A stretch of DNA of 64,000 nt, from assembly GCF_013394165.1 (NCBI RefSeq), contig NZ_CP041330.1, forward strand, positions 1,914,501 through 1,978,500, given 5' to 3'. This document shows positions 1 to 7,351 of this stretch, piece after piece. A program made the position numbers and the translations under genes. Position 1 is the stretch's first letter. The number at the start of each line of letters is the position of its first letter. The stretch is from Pseudoalteromonas sp. Scap06 (GTDB taxonomy: Bacteria; Pseudomonadota; Gammaproteobacteria; Enterobacterales; Alteromonadaceae). The notes beneath the pieces were generated by a model. That model was not told the DNA's origin. It ran no database searches and saw only the letters and a list, made by a program, of their open reading frames with translations.

Positions 1-238
1 TAGCTTCCACCGTTAAGCTAATGTGTTGACCAGCAATATGTATAGGCCACTTTTTACTTGGTTTAAGTGAAATACTTAAAAATTGCCCGCTTAGCGCTTG
101 AACATCAACAACCTTGGCTCGAAAAAGGTCAGCGCGCCACCCAGGTTTAAACACTTGCATTATCGGCTCAATATAAGCTGCAAAGCTTTGATGGTGTAAA
201 AACCATTTTGAAAATTGATCTAATACCGGAGTTAACAT
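1..238 (-). CDS. Ferredoxin/flavodoxin reductase-like protein, N-terminal part (cut by window edge)
   Basis: Reading leftward from an ATG at 236-238 the frame stays open to the window edge for 79 codons. The protein begins MLTPVLDQFSKWFLHHQ and continues with a segment (FKPGWRADLF, then SLKPSKKWPIHIAGQHISL) typical of the start of the FAD-binding barrel of ferredoxin-NADP reductase-like oxidoreductases, where the AGQH stretch is part of the flavin-binding region. Relatives of this type often sit beside an acyl-lipid desaturase and feed it electrons; that pairing is an inference because the rest of the gene lies outside the window. Two FabR/DesT-like palindromes lie 60-103 bases upstream, which fits control by fatty-acid status. 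The ribosome-binding site is weak. Confidence 0.7.
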   Translation of the reverse strand, partial: MLTPVLDQFSKWFLHHQSFAAYIEPIMQVFKPGWRADLFRAKVVDVQALSGQFLSISLKPSKKWPIHIAGQHISLTVEA

Positions 239-297
239 GGTTATAAATTCTCTATTTAAATCGACTACCCATTAGTTTCTGCTGGGCTTTATATTTG

Positions 298-315
298 AGC
301 ATACACGTGTAAGCC
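298..315. promoter_or_regulatory. FabR/DesT-like operator, copy 1
   Basis: An 18-bp near-palindrome with centre ACACGTGT and outer AGC/GCC arms, about 60 bases upstream of the reductase ATG. It shares the pattern AGC-N-(C/T)ACA-NN-TGT-N-(A/C)GC(T/C) with the second copy at 324-341. The pattern resembles palindromes bound by the TetR-family regulators FabR and DesT at unsaturated fatty acid genes. Binding is inferred. Confidence 0.5.
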
Positions 316-323
316 CAAACTTC

Positions 324-341
324 AGCGCACAAGTGTACGCT
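324..341. promoter_or_regulatory. FabR/DesT-like operator, copy 2
   Basis: The 18-mer AGCGCACAAGTGTACGCT is palindromic except for one pair and the central two bases. Its centre lies 26 bp from the centre of copy 1, so a dimeric regulator could bind both on nearly the same face of the helix. It is the better match of the two to FabR-type sites. It lies between the reductase gene (leftward) and the sugar dehydrogenase gene (rightward) but is closer to the former. Confidence 0.55.
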
Positions 342-532
342 CGAATTTTTAAATTTCAACCCCATTAGAGTAATTATTCAATTTTTCTAGAGCGATATTT
401 AAAGGTTAACAACGCTCAAGTACCCAATGGACAACGATTAAATTGCGTGCACTTGTACTTATCCCAAATACTTAACACCATGATAAATAGCGTGCTAAGG
501 TAGTTAAAATTTAGTTAATTTTGGAAGCCATT

Positions 533-1693
533 ATGAACAAAGTAACAACGCGTAAAAAATTTTCTACACTTGCCAAAATCAGTTGTGCATTTGCACTTTC
601 GGGGCTCACCAGCCTCAGTACTTATGCAGTTGATTTTAAAGAATTGGATAAATTAGCGCTTAATGTAAAACCGGTAACTGTTGCCCAAGGAATTTCAATT
701 CCGTGGGCTATTGAGGCTCTGCCAAACGGTGACTTATTAATAACCGAGCGCAGCGGTATCCTTTATTTACTTCGTAATAACTCCACCAGCTTAACTAAAA
801 TCACTGGGCTACCAAAAATAGATGCCAACGGCCAAGGCGGGCTTCTTGATTTAGAGCTACACCCTGATTTTGCTAATAATCAATGGCTATATATTACTTA
901 TTCAAGCAGTGAAGGCGATGGCGCAGGTAGTAACACCGCACTTATGCGTGCAAAGCTAAGTAACGATCACAGCCAACTACTTGAGTCACAACAATTATAC
1001 AAAGGTGAGCATAACTCTAAAAAAGGTCAGCATTACGGCAGCCGTATTGTGTTTGATAACCAAAACTATGTGTATTTTTCGATTGGCGACCGCGGCTCGC
1101 GAGATATTAATCCACAAGATTTAGGCCGTGATGGCGGTAAAATTTATCGTTTACACGACGATGGTAAAATTCCATCCGACAACCCCTTCGTAAACCAAAA
1201 AGGTGCAAAACCAGCGGTTTGGTCTTATGGGCATCGTAACCCACAAGGTATGTGGTTCGATGGTGACAATAGTGTATTTTGGGCACACGAACACGGCCCC
1301 CGTGGTGGCGATGAGCTTAATATGATTAAACCTAAAACTAACTACGGCTGGCCCGTGGTGAGTTACGGTATTAACTACAGCGGCACCTCGTTTACCGATT
1401 TAACAGAAAAACCGGGCATGCAAGCGCCCATATTACAGTGGACACCGTCTATCGCTCCTTCAGACATGTTGCTAGTAAAAGGTGATAAATACCCTGAACT
1501 TAAAGGTAAATTTTTACTCGCTTCAATGAAATACGCCTTTGTTAGCGTATTAGAAATAGTAGATGGCAAGGTCGTTAAACAAAGTAAATTACTTGAAGGT
1601 ATTGGCCGTATTCGCAGCCTAGCCCAAGGTGATGATGGTACTATTTACCTTGGATTAGATGGCCAGGGCATTGTGCGACTAGGTCCTAAGTAG
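533..1693 (+). CDS. Periplasmic PQQ-dependent aldose sugar dehydrogenase (YliI/Asd type)
   Basis: 386 residues from the ATG at 533, chosen because GGAAG lies 5 bases upstream; an upstream TTG at 521 overlaps that site. A signal peptide (lysine-rich start, hydrophobic core, cleavage near TYA-VD, about residue 32) sends it to the periplasm. The rest is a six-bladed beta-propeller of the GSDH/sorbosone dehydrogenase family: motifs include QGGLLDLELHPDF, GSRIVFD, GHRNPQGMWFD and HGPRGGDELN, and the region around PKTNYGWP is typical for the family. Known members oxidise aldose sugars to lactones with PQQ and pass electrons to the respiratory chain. The substrate here is unknown. It appears to be a single-gene unit. 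Confidence 0.85.
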   Translation: MNKVTTRKKFSTLAKISCAFALSGLTSLSTYAVDFKELDKLALNVKPVTVAQGISIPWAIEALPNGDLLITERSGILYLLRNNSTSLTKITGLPKIDANGQGGLLDLELHPDFANNQWLYITYSSSEGDGAGSNTALMRAKLSNDHSQLLESQQLYKGEHNSKKGQHYGSRIVFDNQNYVYFSIGDRGSRDINPQDLGRDGGKIYRLHDDGKIPSDNPFVNQKGAKPAVWSYGHRNPQGMWFDGDNSVFWAHEHGPRGGDELNMIKPKTNYGWPVVSYGINYSGTSFTDLTEKPGMQAPILQWTPSIAPSDMLLVKGDKYPELKGKFLLASMKYAFVSVLEIVDGKVVKQSKLLEGIGRIRSLAQGDDGTIYLGLDGQGIVRLGPK

Positions 1694-1786
1694 TCATTTA
1701 ATACATCTAATTACAGTAACAGCAAACTTTTTGCAGCTTAACTGCGTACTGTTACTGTAATTAGCTAATAAACAACGAGGGTGTTG

Positions 1787-1966
1787 ATGTTTTCATTTTT
1801 AAAGCCAGATCCAATCAAAAAATTGCGTAAAGAGTACGATGCAAAATTAGAGCAAGGCATGCAAGCACAAAGAAAAGGCGATATTAAAAGCTATGCGATG
1901 TTAACTGACGAGGCTGAAAAAATCTGGAATGAAATAGAAGCACTCGAAGCAAAAAAAGCCAAGTAA
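1787..1966 (+). CDS. DUF6435 family small protein
   Basis: 59 residues beginning MFSFLKPDPIKKL. The ATG at 1787 is preceded by GAGG at a 6-base spacing, which favours it over the GTG at 1781. The protein is highly charged and predicted helical (YDAKLEQGMQAQRKGDIKSY, then EAEKIWNEIEALEAKK), matching the small conserved DUF6435 proteins of marine gammaproteobacteria. Its function is unknown. It has no signal or membrane segment, so it is probably cytoplasmic. A strong hairpin terminator follows 27 bases after the stop. Confidence 0.8.
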   Translation: MFSFLKPDPIKKLRKEYDAKLEQGMQAQRKGDIKSYAMLTDEAEKIWNEIEALEAKKAK

Positions 1967-2396
1967 ACATATAGCCTACCAATTCAAACCAATCCCGCGT
2001 TAAAAACGCGGGGTTTTAATACTTACAAACATCCTTTTTTAAATTCACTTAAGCCCAACCAGATAATTCCCCAACTTAACCTCCATCGTAACCAGCTTTT
2101 AATTGAGCACAGCTCATTATACTCATAGCATTATTGCCTTCTCTTACTTATGCTCATAACCTACCTAAAAACTCGCATAAACAATTATTTACATTAACGT
2201 TAATTAGTGGAATTATTAATCTAGTCCAAAAGAGTTGATGCATTGTTTGAAGTAGCAGAATATCAAAGCGCTGATGATTTTGTGAGTGCGAGGAAAGCAT
2301 TTTTAGTAAAGTGTGTAATTAAGCCATAAAGCATCAAAAATTTACTGGAAAAAATGCAATATAATGAAAAAATTATAATTAAATCAAGGAATACAG
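1967..2396. other. Intergenic stretch with a possible coding remnant
   Basis: Beyond the terminator at its left end no gene is evident. Bases 2242-2328 hold an open stretch without a convincing start, reading LFEVAEYQSADDFVSARKAF and ending in TAA; it could be the tail of a decayed gene or chance. The rest is AT-rich with in-frame stops in all frames. Confidence 0.4.
1994..2017 (+). terminator. Rho-independent terminator after the DUF6435 gene
   Basis: The stem CCCGCGTT / AACGCGGG closes a 3-base AAA loop and is followed by G and TTTT. Confidence 0.85.
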
Positions 2397-2804
2397 ATGT
2401 ACACAGGTAGTTGTTTATGCGGCTCAATCAACTTTTCAATTAATGGTAAAGTTACTGATATTATTCATTGTCATTGTTCGCTTTGTCGTAAGGCCAGTGG
2501 CAGTGCTTTTGCTACTAATGGATTTATTAATGTCAGCGATCTGACATTAACTGACTACAACGGCACACTTACTTTTTACCAAAGTAGTGAAGGTAAACGT
2601 AAGTACTTTTGTAAAACCTGCGGTGCTCCAATTTATAGTGCTAACGCTCAATCTCCTCAAAGATATCGCCTTCGATTAGGCGCGTTGACCTGCGATATAA
2701 CAGAGCGACCCATATCGCATAATTTCATCACCTCAAAAGCTAATTGGGAAGACTTAGATGCTCAGCTTCCTCGTTATGAGGGACATGAGCCAGGGCGAGA
2801 GTAA
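2397..2804 (+). CDS. GFA/CENP-V family protein
   Basis: 135 residues, start ATG 2397 with CAAGGA upstream. It carries the zinc-binding cysteine pattern of the GFA (glutathione-dependent formaldehyde-activating enzyme-like) fold: CLCGS near residue 6, HCHCSLCRK near residue 29, and CKTCGAP near residue 67. The family name comes from an enzyme that was proposed to condense glutathione with formaldehyde, but most small members have no proven activity. It is followed after 41 bases by a VOC-domain gene on the same strand; the two may be co-transcribed, and such pairs often travel together among stress or detoxification genes. Confidence 0.85.
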   Translation: MYTGSCLCGSINFSINGKVTDIIHCHCSLCRKASGSAFATNGFINVSDLTLTDYNGTLTFYQSSEGKRKYFCKTCGAPIYSANAQSPQRYRLRLGALTCDITERPISHNFITSKANWEDLDAQLPRYEGHEPGRE

Positions 2805-2845
2805 ATCCATATAAATTTATCTATTTTTTTGAAGTGGGAGTTTGA

Positions 2846-3226
2846 ATGAATCTGAATCAAGTAACTTTGCCAGTCAAAGATATGAATGAAGCGGTGAGTT
2901 TTTATCGCACACTTGGCTTTACCCAAATCGTTGATACACCTCATTATGCACGTTTTAGTTGCCCTGAAGGTGATTCTACATTTTCATTGTCTTTAGAAAG
3001 TGAATTTTTTGAAAATCATTCTGTAATTTATTTTGAGAACGATGACCTTGAACAATTGTGCCAGCAGTTAATCAAAAAAGGGATCGTATTCGAACAGCAA
3101 CCCACAGAGCAAAGATATCTATGGAAGGAAGCGGTTTTAAAAGACCCTTCAGGAAATAAAATTAAGCTCTACAAAGCTGGAGAAAATCGATTAAACCCAC
3201 CTTGGAAGGTACAAAAACAGCCATAA
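2846..3226 (+). CDS. VOC superfamily (glyoxalase/bleomycin-resistance fold) protein
   Basis: 126 residues, ATG 2846 with GTGGGAG upstream. The sequence shows the paired beta-alpha-beta-beta-beta units of the vicinal oxygen chelate fold: MNLNQVTLPVKDMNEAVSFY at the start and KDPSGNKIKLYKAGENR at the end. Metal ligands of true glyoxalase I are not clearly kept, so catalysis is uncertain and a binding or resistance role is possible. It lies just downstream of the GFA gene. Confidence 0.8.
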   Translation: MNLNQVTLPVKDMNEAVSFYRTLGFTQIVDTPHYARFSCPEGDSTFSLSLESEFFENHSVIYFENDDLEQLCQQLIKKGIVFEQQPTEQRYLWKEAVLKDPSGNKIKLYKAGENRLNPPWKVQKQP

Positions 3227-3289
3227 AGCTGAACACGAACCAGCATTGCGCTAAACAGCTAAATGCTGGCGTTTAAGTACTGTACTTAG

Positions 3290-4081
3290 TTATTTATATT
3301 CCACCTTAGCGGTTAAGCGATTAAATAATCCTGGGAAAAACCGTTTTATAAACGGTGCCCAACCACTTAACCCTTGGCCTATTACAACTTCGTCTTTTTT
3401 ATTGTAGATTGCGGTGAGCATTTTTGATGCGGCTACATTTACGTTCATACCATTTTCTATTGAAGGCTCAGATTTGTTTTGCGCTTCCCCTTGCTCGTTT
3501 AATGAGTTATGGGCAATCGCCGTTTTAATTGAGCCAGGGCAAATAGTTAAACAATGTATATTGTGCTCTGCCACTTCGGCGCGTAAGCAATCCATAAAGC
3601 CTACTACAGCGTATTTACTGCCTGAATATCCGGTTCTGAACTTAGATCCTACTTTGCCTGCCACGCTACTAATAGCCACTACTGAACCGCTTTTACGTGC
3701 CACCATTGAAGGTAGTACCGCTTTAGTGAGTGCAATTAAGCCAAAGTAATTTACTTCCATAAGTTGCCGGTACACTTTAAAGTCGTTTTCTAAAAATAAG
3801 CTACGTTGTGATACACCGCCGTTATTAATTAAAATATCAATGGGGCCTAAGCTATCTATTTGCGCCGATACATCCTGCAGTAGGGTTTCGGGCTTTGATA
3901 AATCAAGCGGGATAACGCGGTGCCCCTCGCCTTTTAACTCGCCTTTTACTTGGTTGAGTTTATCGATATTTCGCGCTGATAAAATAACCTTTGCACCTTG
4001 CTCTGCAAATTGTTTTGCAAGTTCTTCACCAATACCTGATGATGCGCCGGTGATCCAGACTGTTTTATTATTATAATCCAT
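3290..4081 (-). CDS. Short-chain dehydrogenase/reductase (SDR family)
   Basis: 263 residues. The N-terminal Rossmann motif TGASSGIG lies near residue 11, NNGG near residue 86, the catalytic serine in ISSVAG and the YSGSK catalytic Tyr-Lys pair near residue 152. These mark a classical SDR that binds NAD(P)H and reduces or oxidises a carbonyl or alcohol; the substrate is not evident. The C-terminal hydrophobic tail resembles DHRS7-like members. It is 25 bases downstream of the Mpo1-like gene on the same strand and is probably in the same operon, which hints at a lipid substrate, but this is only inference from context. Confidence 0.85.
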   Translation of the reverse strand: MDYNNKTVWITGASSGIGEELAKQFAEQGAKVILSARNIDKLNQVKGELKGEGHRVIPLDLSKPETLLQDVSAQIDSLGPIDILINNGGVSQRSLFLENDFKVYRQLMEVNYFGLIALTKAVLPSMVARKSGSVVAISSVAGKVGSKFRTGYSGSKYAVVGFMDCLRAEVAEHNIHCLTICPGSIKTAIAHNSLNEQGEAQNKSEPSIENGMNVNVAASKMLTAIYNKKDEVVIGQGLSGWAPFIKRFFPGLFNRLTAKVEYK

Positions 4082-4106
4082 GGTTTACCTTATATTCTTT
4101 GACTGG

Positions 4107-4610
4107 TTATGCTTTAGTTGGACCCGCTATTTCATTCACTTGCTGTTCTAAGTTTTTGTAAAAGCCCATTAAAAATAGTAGCTCAACAGTGACATACAAA
4201 GGGCCAATAATTAAGCCTACTAAATCATCAACAAAAGCGGGCTTTTTACCTTCAAAATAATGACCAATAAACTGTAATATCCAGCCAAACACGAATACCC
4301 CAACTCCAATTACCAACCAAGGTATTAATGCCATTGCGGCAATTGGCTGGGCAGCTACCAGTAACAAAGTGAAAATAATTCCCATGATCAAACCAAGCGA
4401 AAAGCTCAACATAAAATAGTAAACCACAGAGGCTAATACAAAAATTTGCGCGCCATCAATGCTAAAATTAGCAATAGGAATTTCAATTCGGGCGAGTAAG
4501 CATAAAGCGGCAAACACAATGAGTGGAATACCAAAAAAATGGGTTAATACATTTCGTTTAGAGCGATGGTACAAACCATACTGGCCGAGCTGTTGTTCAA
4601 GGGTTTTCAT
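4107..4610 (-). CDS. Mpo1-like (DUF962) membrane protein
   Basis: 167 residues from the ATG at 4608-4610 (MKTLEQQLGQYGLYHRSK); an earlier in-frame start would add 22 atypical residues. Several hydrophobic segments follow (FFGIPLIVFAALCLLA, FVLASVVYYFMLSFSLGLIM, PWLVIGVGVFVFGWILQF). The pairs YHRSKRN...H near residue 17 and QFIGHYFEGKKPAFVDD near residue 120 match conserved histidine motifs of the Mpo1/YGL010W family. Yeast Mpo1 is an iron-dependent dioxygenase in alpha-oxidation of 2-hydroxy fatty acids; activity of bacterial members is less well established. It heads a likely two-gene operon with the SDR gene. Confidence 0.8.
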   Translation of the reverse strand: MKTLEQQLGQYGLYHRSKRNVLTHFFGIPLIVFAALCLLARIEIPIANFSIDGAQIFVLASVVYYFMLSFSLGLIMGIIFTLLLVAAQPIAAMALIPWLVIGVGVFVFGWILQFIGHYFEGKKPAFVDDLVGLIIGPLYVTVELLFLMGFYKNLEQQVNEIAGPTKA

Positions 4611-4788
4611 GACGGCGTTCCTATTGTTATTTTTATAAGCAAAGTTCACCTTATAAAAAATGACACATAATAACAACTGATAACGATAGTTAATCTGTAA
4701 AAATGGTGAGCAGCACCTTATGCGTTATAGCTATAAATTAGGTAAGGTCATCGTTAATAATTAACATGATCAGCACCAGGAGGTTTAC

Positions 4789-5187
4789 ATGCTTTAAAAA
4801 ACACGCGCCGTTGGCCTATTACTCGCTTTAGCTGAGATAATTAATGGCAATATTAGAGTAAGGATTTTACATCGATTTTACGCTCTAAAACGCGCTAAAA
4901 CACTCAGCTTACTTTTGGGCACTGCGATTATTTATGCCATTACTTGGCTGACCTTGCCATGGGTTAACCCTATTTCGTACTTAGATTGTTTAAATGTGGG
5001 TTTTGTTTGGCTAACAATAATGCTTAGTTTAGATATTGTTGTGGGCAGATATTTATTTAAGTATAAGTTGCACAAAATACTTGATGATTTTAACCTTTTT
5101 AGAGGTAACTTACTGAGTATGGGCATGCTATTACTTTTTATAAGCCCCTGTTTGGTTTTTTGGTTACAGATGAAAGTTATGGTTTAG
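4789..5187 (+). pseudogene. Small multi-pass membrane protein gene interrupted by a stop at codon 3
   Basis: A textbook ribosome-binding site (AGGAGG, 4778-4783) sits 5 bases before ATG at 4789, but the third codon is TAA (4795-4797). Beyond it the same frame stays open for 129 codons, through KTRAVGLLLALAEIINGN and three hydrophobic segments (TLSLLLGTAIIYAITWLTLP, VGFVWLTIMLSLDIVVG, LLSMGMLLLFISPCLVFW), to TAG at 5185-5187. The intact product would be about 132 residues in the inner membrane. A single substitution at 4795 explains the defect. Translation from a later TTG (4915) would lose the first third. I do not recognise the family. The repeat array begins three bases after its stop. Confidence 0.65.
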
Positions 5188-5190
5188 AGC

Positions 5191-5740
5191 ACTCCTCTAA
5201 TAGCGAAGCGTCTCTTCGCCCTCTTTGTGCATAATTGACTAAACCCTATTTGAACACAGTGAAGCGAATGAGGAGTAAATGAGAAGCCATAAAAAGTTAT
5301 CGTGTAGTACACTCCTCTAAAAGCGCAGCGCCTCTTTGCCCTCTTTGTGCATAATTCACTAAACCCTATTTGAACACAGAGAAGCGAATGAGGAGTAAAT
5401 GAGAAGCCATAAAAAGTTATCGTGTAGTACACTCCTCTAAAAGCGCAGCGCCTCTTTGCCCTCTTTGTGCATAATTCACTAAACCCTATTTGAACACAGA
5501 GAAGCGAATGAGGAGTAAATGAGAAGCCATAAAAAGTTATCGTGTAGTACACTCCTCTAAAAGCGCAGCGCCTCTTTGCCCTCTTTGTGCATAATTCATT
5601 AAACCCTATTTGAACACAGAGAAGCGAATGAGGAGTAAATGAGAAGCCATATAAGTTTTGGTTTAATTTACTTCTCTAAAAGCGTAGCGCCTCTTCACCC
5701 TCTTTGTGCGTTAATCACTTAAAACCTGCTTAAAGACAGG
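5191..5740. repeat. Tandem array of a 120-bp palindromic repeat (four full units plus a partial one)
   Basis: Units start at 5191, 5311, 5431 and 5551, and a shortened fifth copy starts near 5670. Units 2 and 3 are identical; unit 4 differs by one base until its last 15 bases; unit 1 differs at several sites. Each unit can fold back on itself: a left arm (ACTCCTC ... CTCTTTGTGC) faces a right arm (GAACACAGAG ... GAGGAGT). There are no spacers, so this is not CRISPR. Related single or double copies lie at 28613-28711 and 45637-45850. Confidence 0.9.
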
Positions 5741-5768
5741 AGTCAATAACCTTTCAACATGCCGTTAT

Positions 5769-6185
5769 CTAAGCTAATGCGGTTACTAGCTTGCCTTTTT
5801 CATGTGTTGGTTGCATTGCCATTCGCTCCGTGCCTTTTTCGAATTCTTGCTCTAACATTTTTTGTAATTCAGCAATCTGCTCTTTTATGGCATCTACATC
5901 AACCCCTTCCTCTCCTAGTTCTTCTGCCAAGGCTTCTATTGCTGCTTTTAACTCAGCTATAGTTTCTTTATCGACACCTAAACGTTGATAAATTAATGCC
6001 TCTTGGGCATTTTCTAAAAAGCTTTTGTCTTCTGGTTTAGCGATAAAATTAGGGGTTGCTTGGTTTTCAGCGGTACTGGTTGTTGCCGCAGCGGCAGATG
6101 TTGGCAGAGCGTCACTCGTTTTTGCCACTTTGTTAACGAGATTATTGTAACTACTATATTGATTTTTAAAGGTTATTGAAGTCAT
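5769..6185 (-). CDS. Hypothetical coiled-coil protein
   Basis: 138 residues starting MTSITFKNQYSSYNNL. An N-terminal half rich in Ala, Ser and Thr (low complexity, near residues 20-45) is followed by a strongly charged helical region (residues 60-120) with heptad-like EALAEELGEEG and IKEQIAELQKMLEQEF, predicted to form a coiled coil. There is no signal peptide or membrane segment. I do not recognise the family. The gene stands alone between the repeat array and a LysR gene on the same strand. Its amino-acid composition is consistent with a real protein. Confidence 0.6.
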   Translation of the reverse strand: MTSITFKNQYSSYNNLVNKVAKTSDALPTSAAAATTSTAENQATPNFIAKPEDKSFLENAQEALIYQRLGVDKETIAELKAAIEALAEELGEEGVDVDAIKEQIAELQKMLEQEFEKGTERMAMQPTHEKGKLVTALA

Positions 6186-6286
6186 TGGCTCAAATCCATT
6201 TTTGCTTTAATCGTTATATTCTTTAGCTGAAATAACTTAAGCAACTTTGATACCAGTTAATATTTGATTGTCTCTAAGGCTTATTT

Positions 6287-7231
6287 TTATTTCAAATTAA
6301 GCCCGCTTAACTCATTTCGCACCCACTTCTCATCTAAATACAGCTCTAAGTGTTGCTCAGCAAACTTTAAAAAGCTGCGTGCAGCGTGTGATATATGTCG
6401 GTCTGTACGCACCACAAAATACCAATGGCTAGCTAAAGTGGTGTCGGTAACATTAAGCACTTTAAAACTATTATCACCTTTAGGCAGCACATGCTGAGAA
6501 AGCACCGCAATCCCCATACCTGAAGCTACCGCCACTCTAATGGCTTCATTACTGGCCATTTGCACACTGTCACTTAATACCAACCCTCTACTTTGCAGCT
6601 CGCTTTCAAATAACATGCGAGTGGCGGAGCCTGTTTCACGCAATAAAAAACGATACGGAACTAAATCAGCCAGTTTAAGTGCGGTTTTATCGGCTAATGG
6701 ATGATTTAGTGGCACTATAAACACTAAAGGGTTATGTAGAAACCTAGCAGCCTGGGCATGCTCTAAAGATGGCGGGTGACTAAATACATAAATATCGTCT
6801 TCTCCGCGTTCAAAGCGTGCTAAAACGGCTGAACGATTACCTATTTCAAGTGGTAGCTCTACATGCGGATGTTCATTACTGTATGGGCCTAACAATTTAG
6901 GTAAAATATATTGGGCAGTATTAACCATAGCAATTTTACATCGTCCACGTTCACCCCCTTTTAGCTCCGCTAAGTAATCTTGGTAATCTTCAAAATGACC
7001 AAAAACCTGTTGGCAAGTCCTAAATAAGGCCATACCAGCTTCGGTTATTTGCAACTTTTGTTGCTGCATAATTATTAACGGTTCATCTACCGCTTCTTGT
7101 AAGCGTTTAATTTGTAAAGAAACCGTAGGCTGAGTCAAATGAAGCCTCCGTGCGGTTTCGCTTATAGAGCCGGTTTTTACTACACTCATAAATACTTCAA
7201 GAAGTCGGAAGGAAAGTTGTCTTATATTCAT
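6287..7231 (-). CDS. LysR-family regulator, CbbR/CmpR-like, divergent from a bicarbonate permease
   Basis: 314 residues from the ATG at 7229-7231, which has GAGG five bases upstream; the GTG at 7237 is too close to that site. An N-terminal winged helix-turn-helix (SISETARRLHLTQPTVSLQIKR, residues 20-41) is followed by an effector domain beginning CKIAMVNTAQYILPKLL, close in style to CbbR/CmpR regulators of carbon-fixation and bicarbonate genes. The divergent neighbour is an SbtA-type permease, so this protein probably controls it. An ATAG-N8-CTAT inverted pair at 7241-7256 in the intergenic region is a candidate binding site. Confidence 0.85.
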   Translation of the reverse strand: MNIRQLSFRLLEVFMSVVKTGSISETARRLHLTQPTVSLQIKRLQEAVDEPLIIMQQQKLQITEAGMALFRTCQQVFGHFEDYQDYLAELKGGERGRCKIAMVNTAQYILPKLLGPYSNEHPHVELPLEIGNRSAVLARFERGEDDIYVFSHPPSLEHAQAARFLHNPLVFIVPLNHPLADKTALKLADLVPYRFLLRETGSATRMLFESELQSRGLVLSDSVQMASNEAIRVAVASGMGIAVLSQHVLPKGDNSFKVLNVTDTTLASHWYFVVRTDRHISHAARSFLKFAEQHLELYLDEKWVRNELSGLNLK

Positions 7232-7240
7232 ACACACCTC

Positions 7241-7307
7241 ATAGGTTTTTATCTATAGGATGTTAGCATTCATTTTATTATTTACTATATAAAGATTTGC
7301 CTATAAT
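7241..7307 (+). promoter_or_regulatory. Promoter and LysR-type site for the bicarbonate permease gene
   Basis: A perfect -10 hexamer TATAAT lies at 7302-7307, about 45 bases before the GTG start; the -35 region (around TTATTT, 7278-7283) is weak, as is usual for an activated promoter. An inverted pair ATAG-N8-CTAT at 7241-7256 lies upstream, where a LysR activator would bind. Regulation is inferred from position. Confidence 0.5.
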
Positions 7308-7351
7308 AGCGCCGCTTAACAAATTAAATTAGTAATAAAGAGGAGAACAGC

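Noticed and set aside
4915-5187. Independent 90-residue gene starting at TTG 4915
   Set aside because: It is the 3' part of a longer frame with a perfect ribosome-binding site and ATG at 4789, interrupted at codon 3.
5184-5552. A 122-residue minus-strand reading frame with repeated YYTITFYGFSFTPHSL segments
   Set aside because: It is produced by the 120-bp tandem repeat, whose unit length is a multiple of three; there is no ribosome-binding site and the repeat also occurs in non-coding places.
5191-5740. CRISPR array
   Set aside because: The units are contiguous, 120 bp long, and there are no variable spacers or cas genes.
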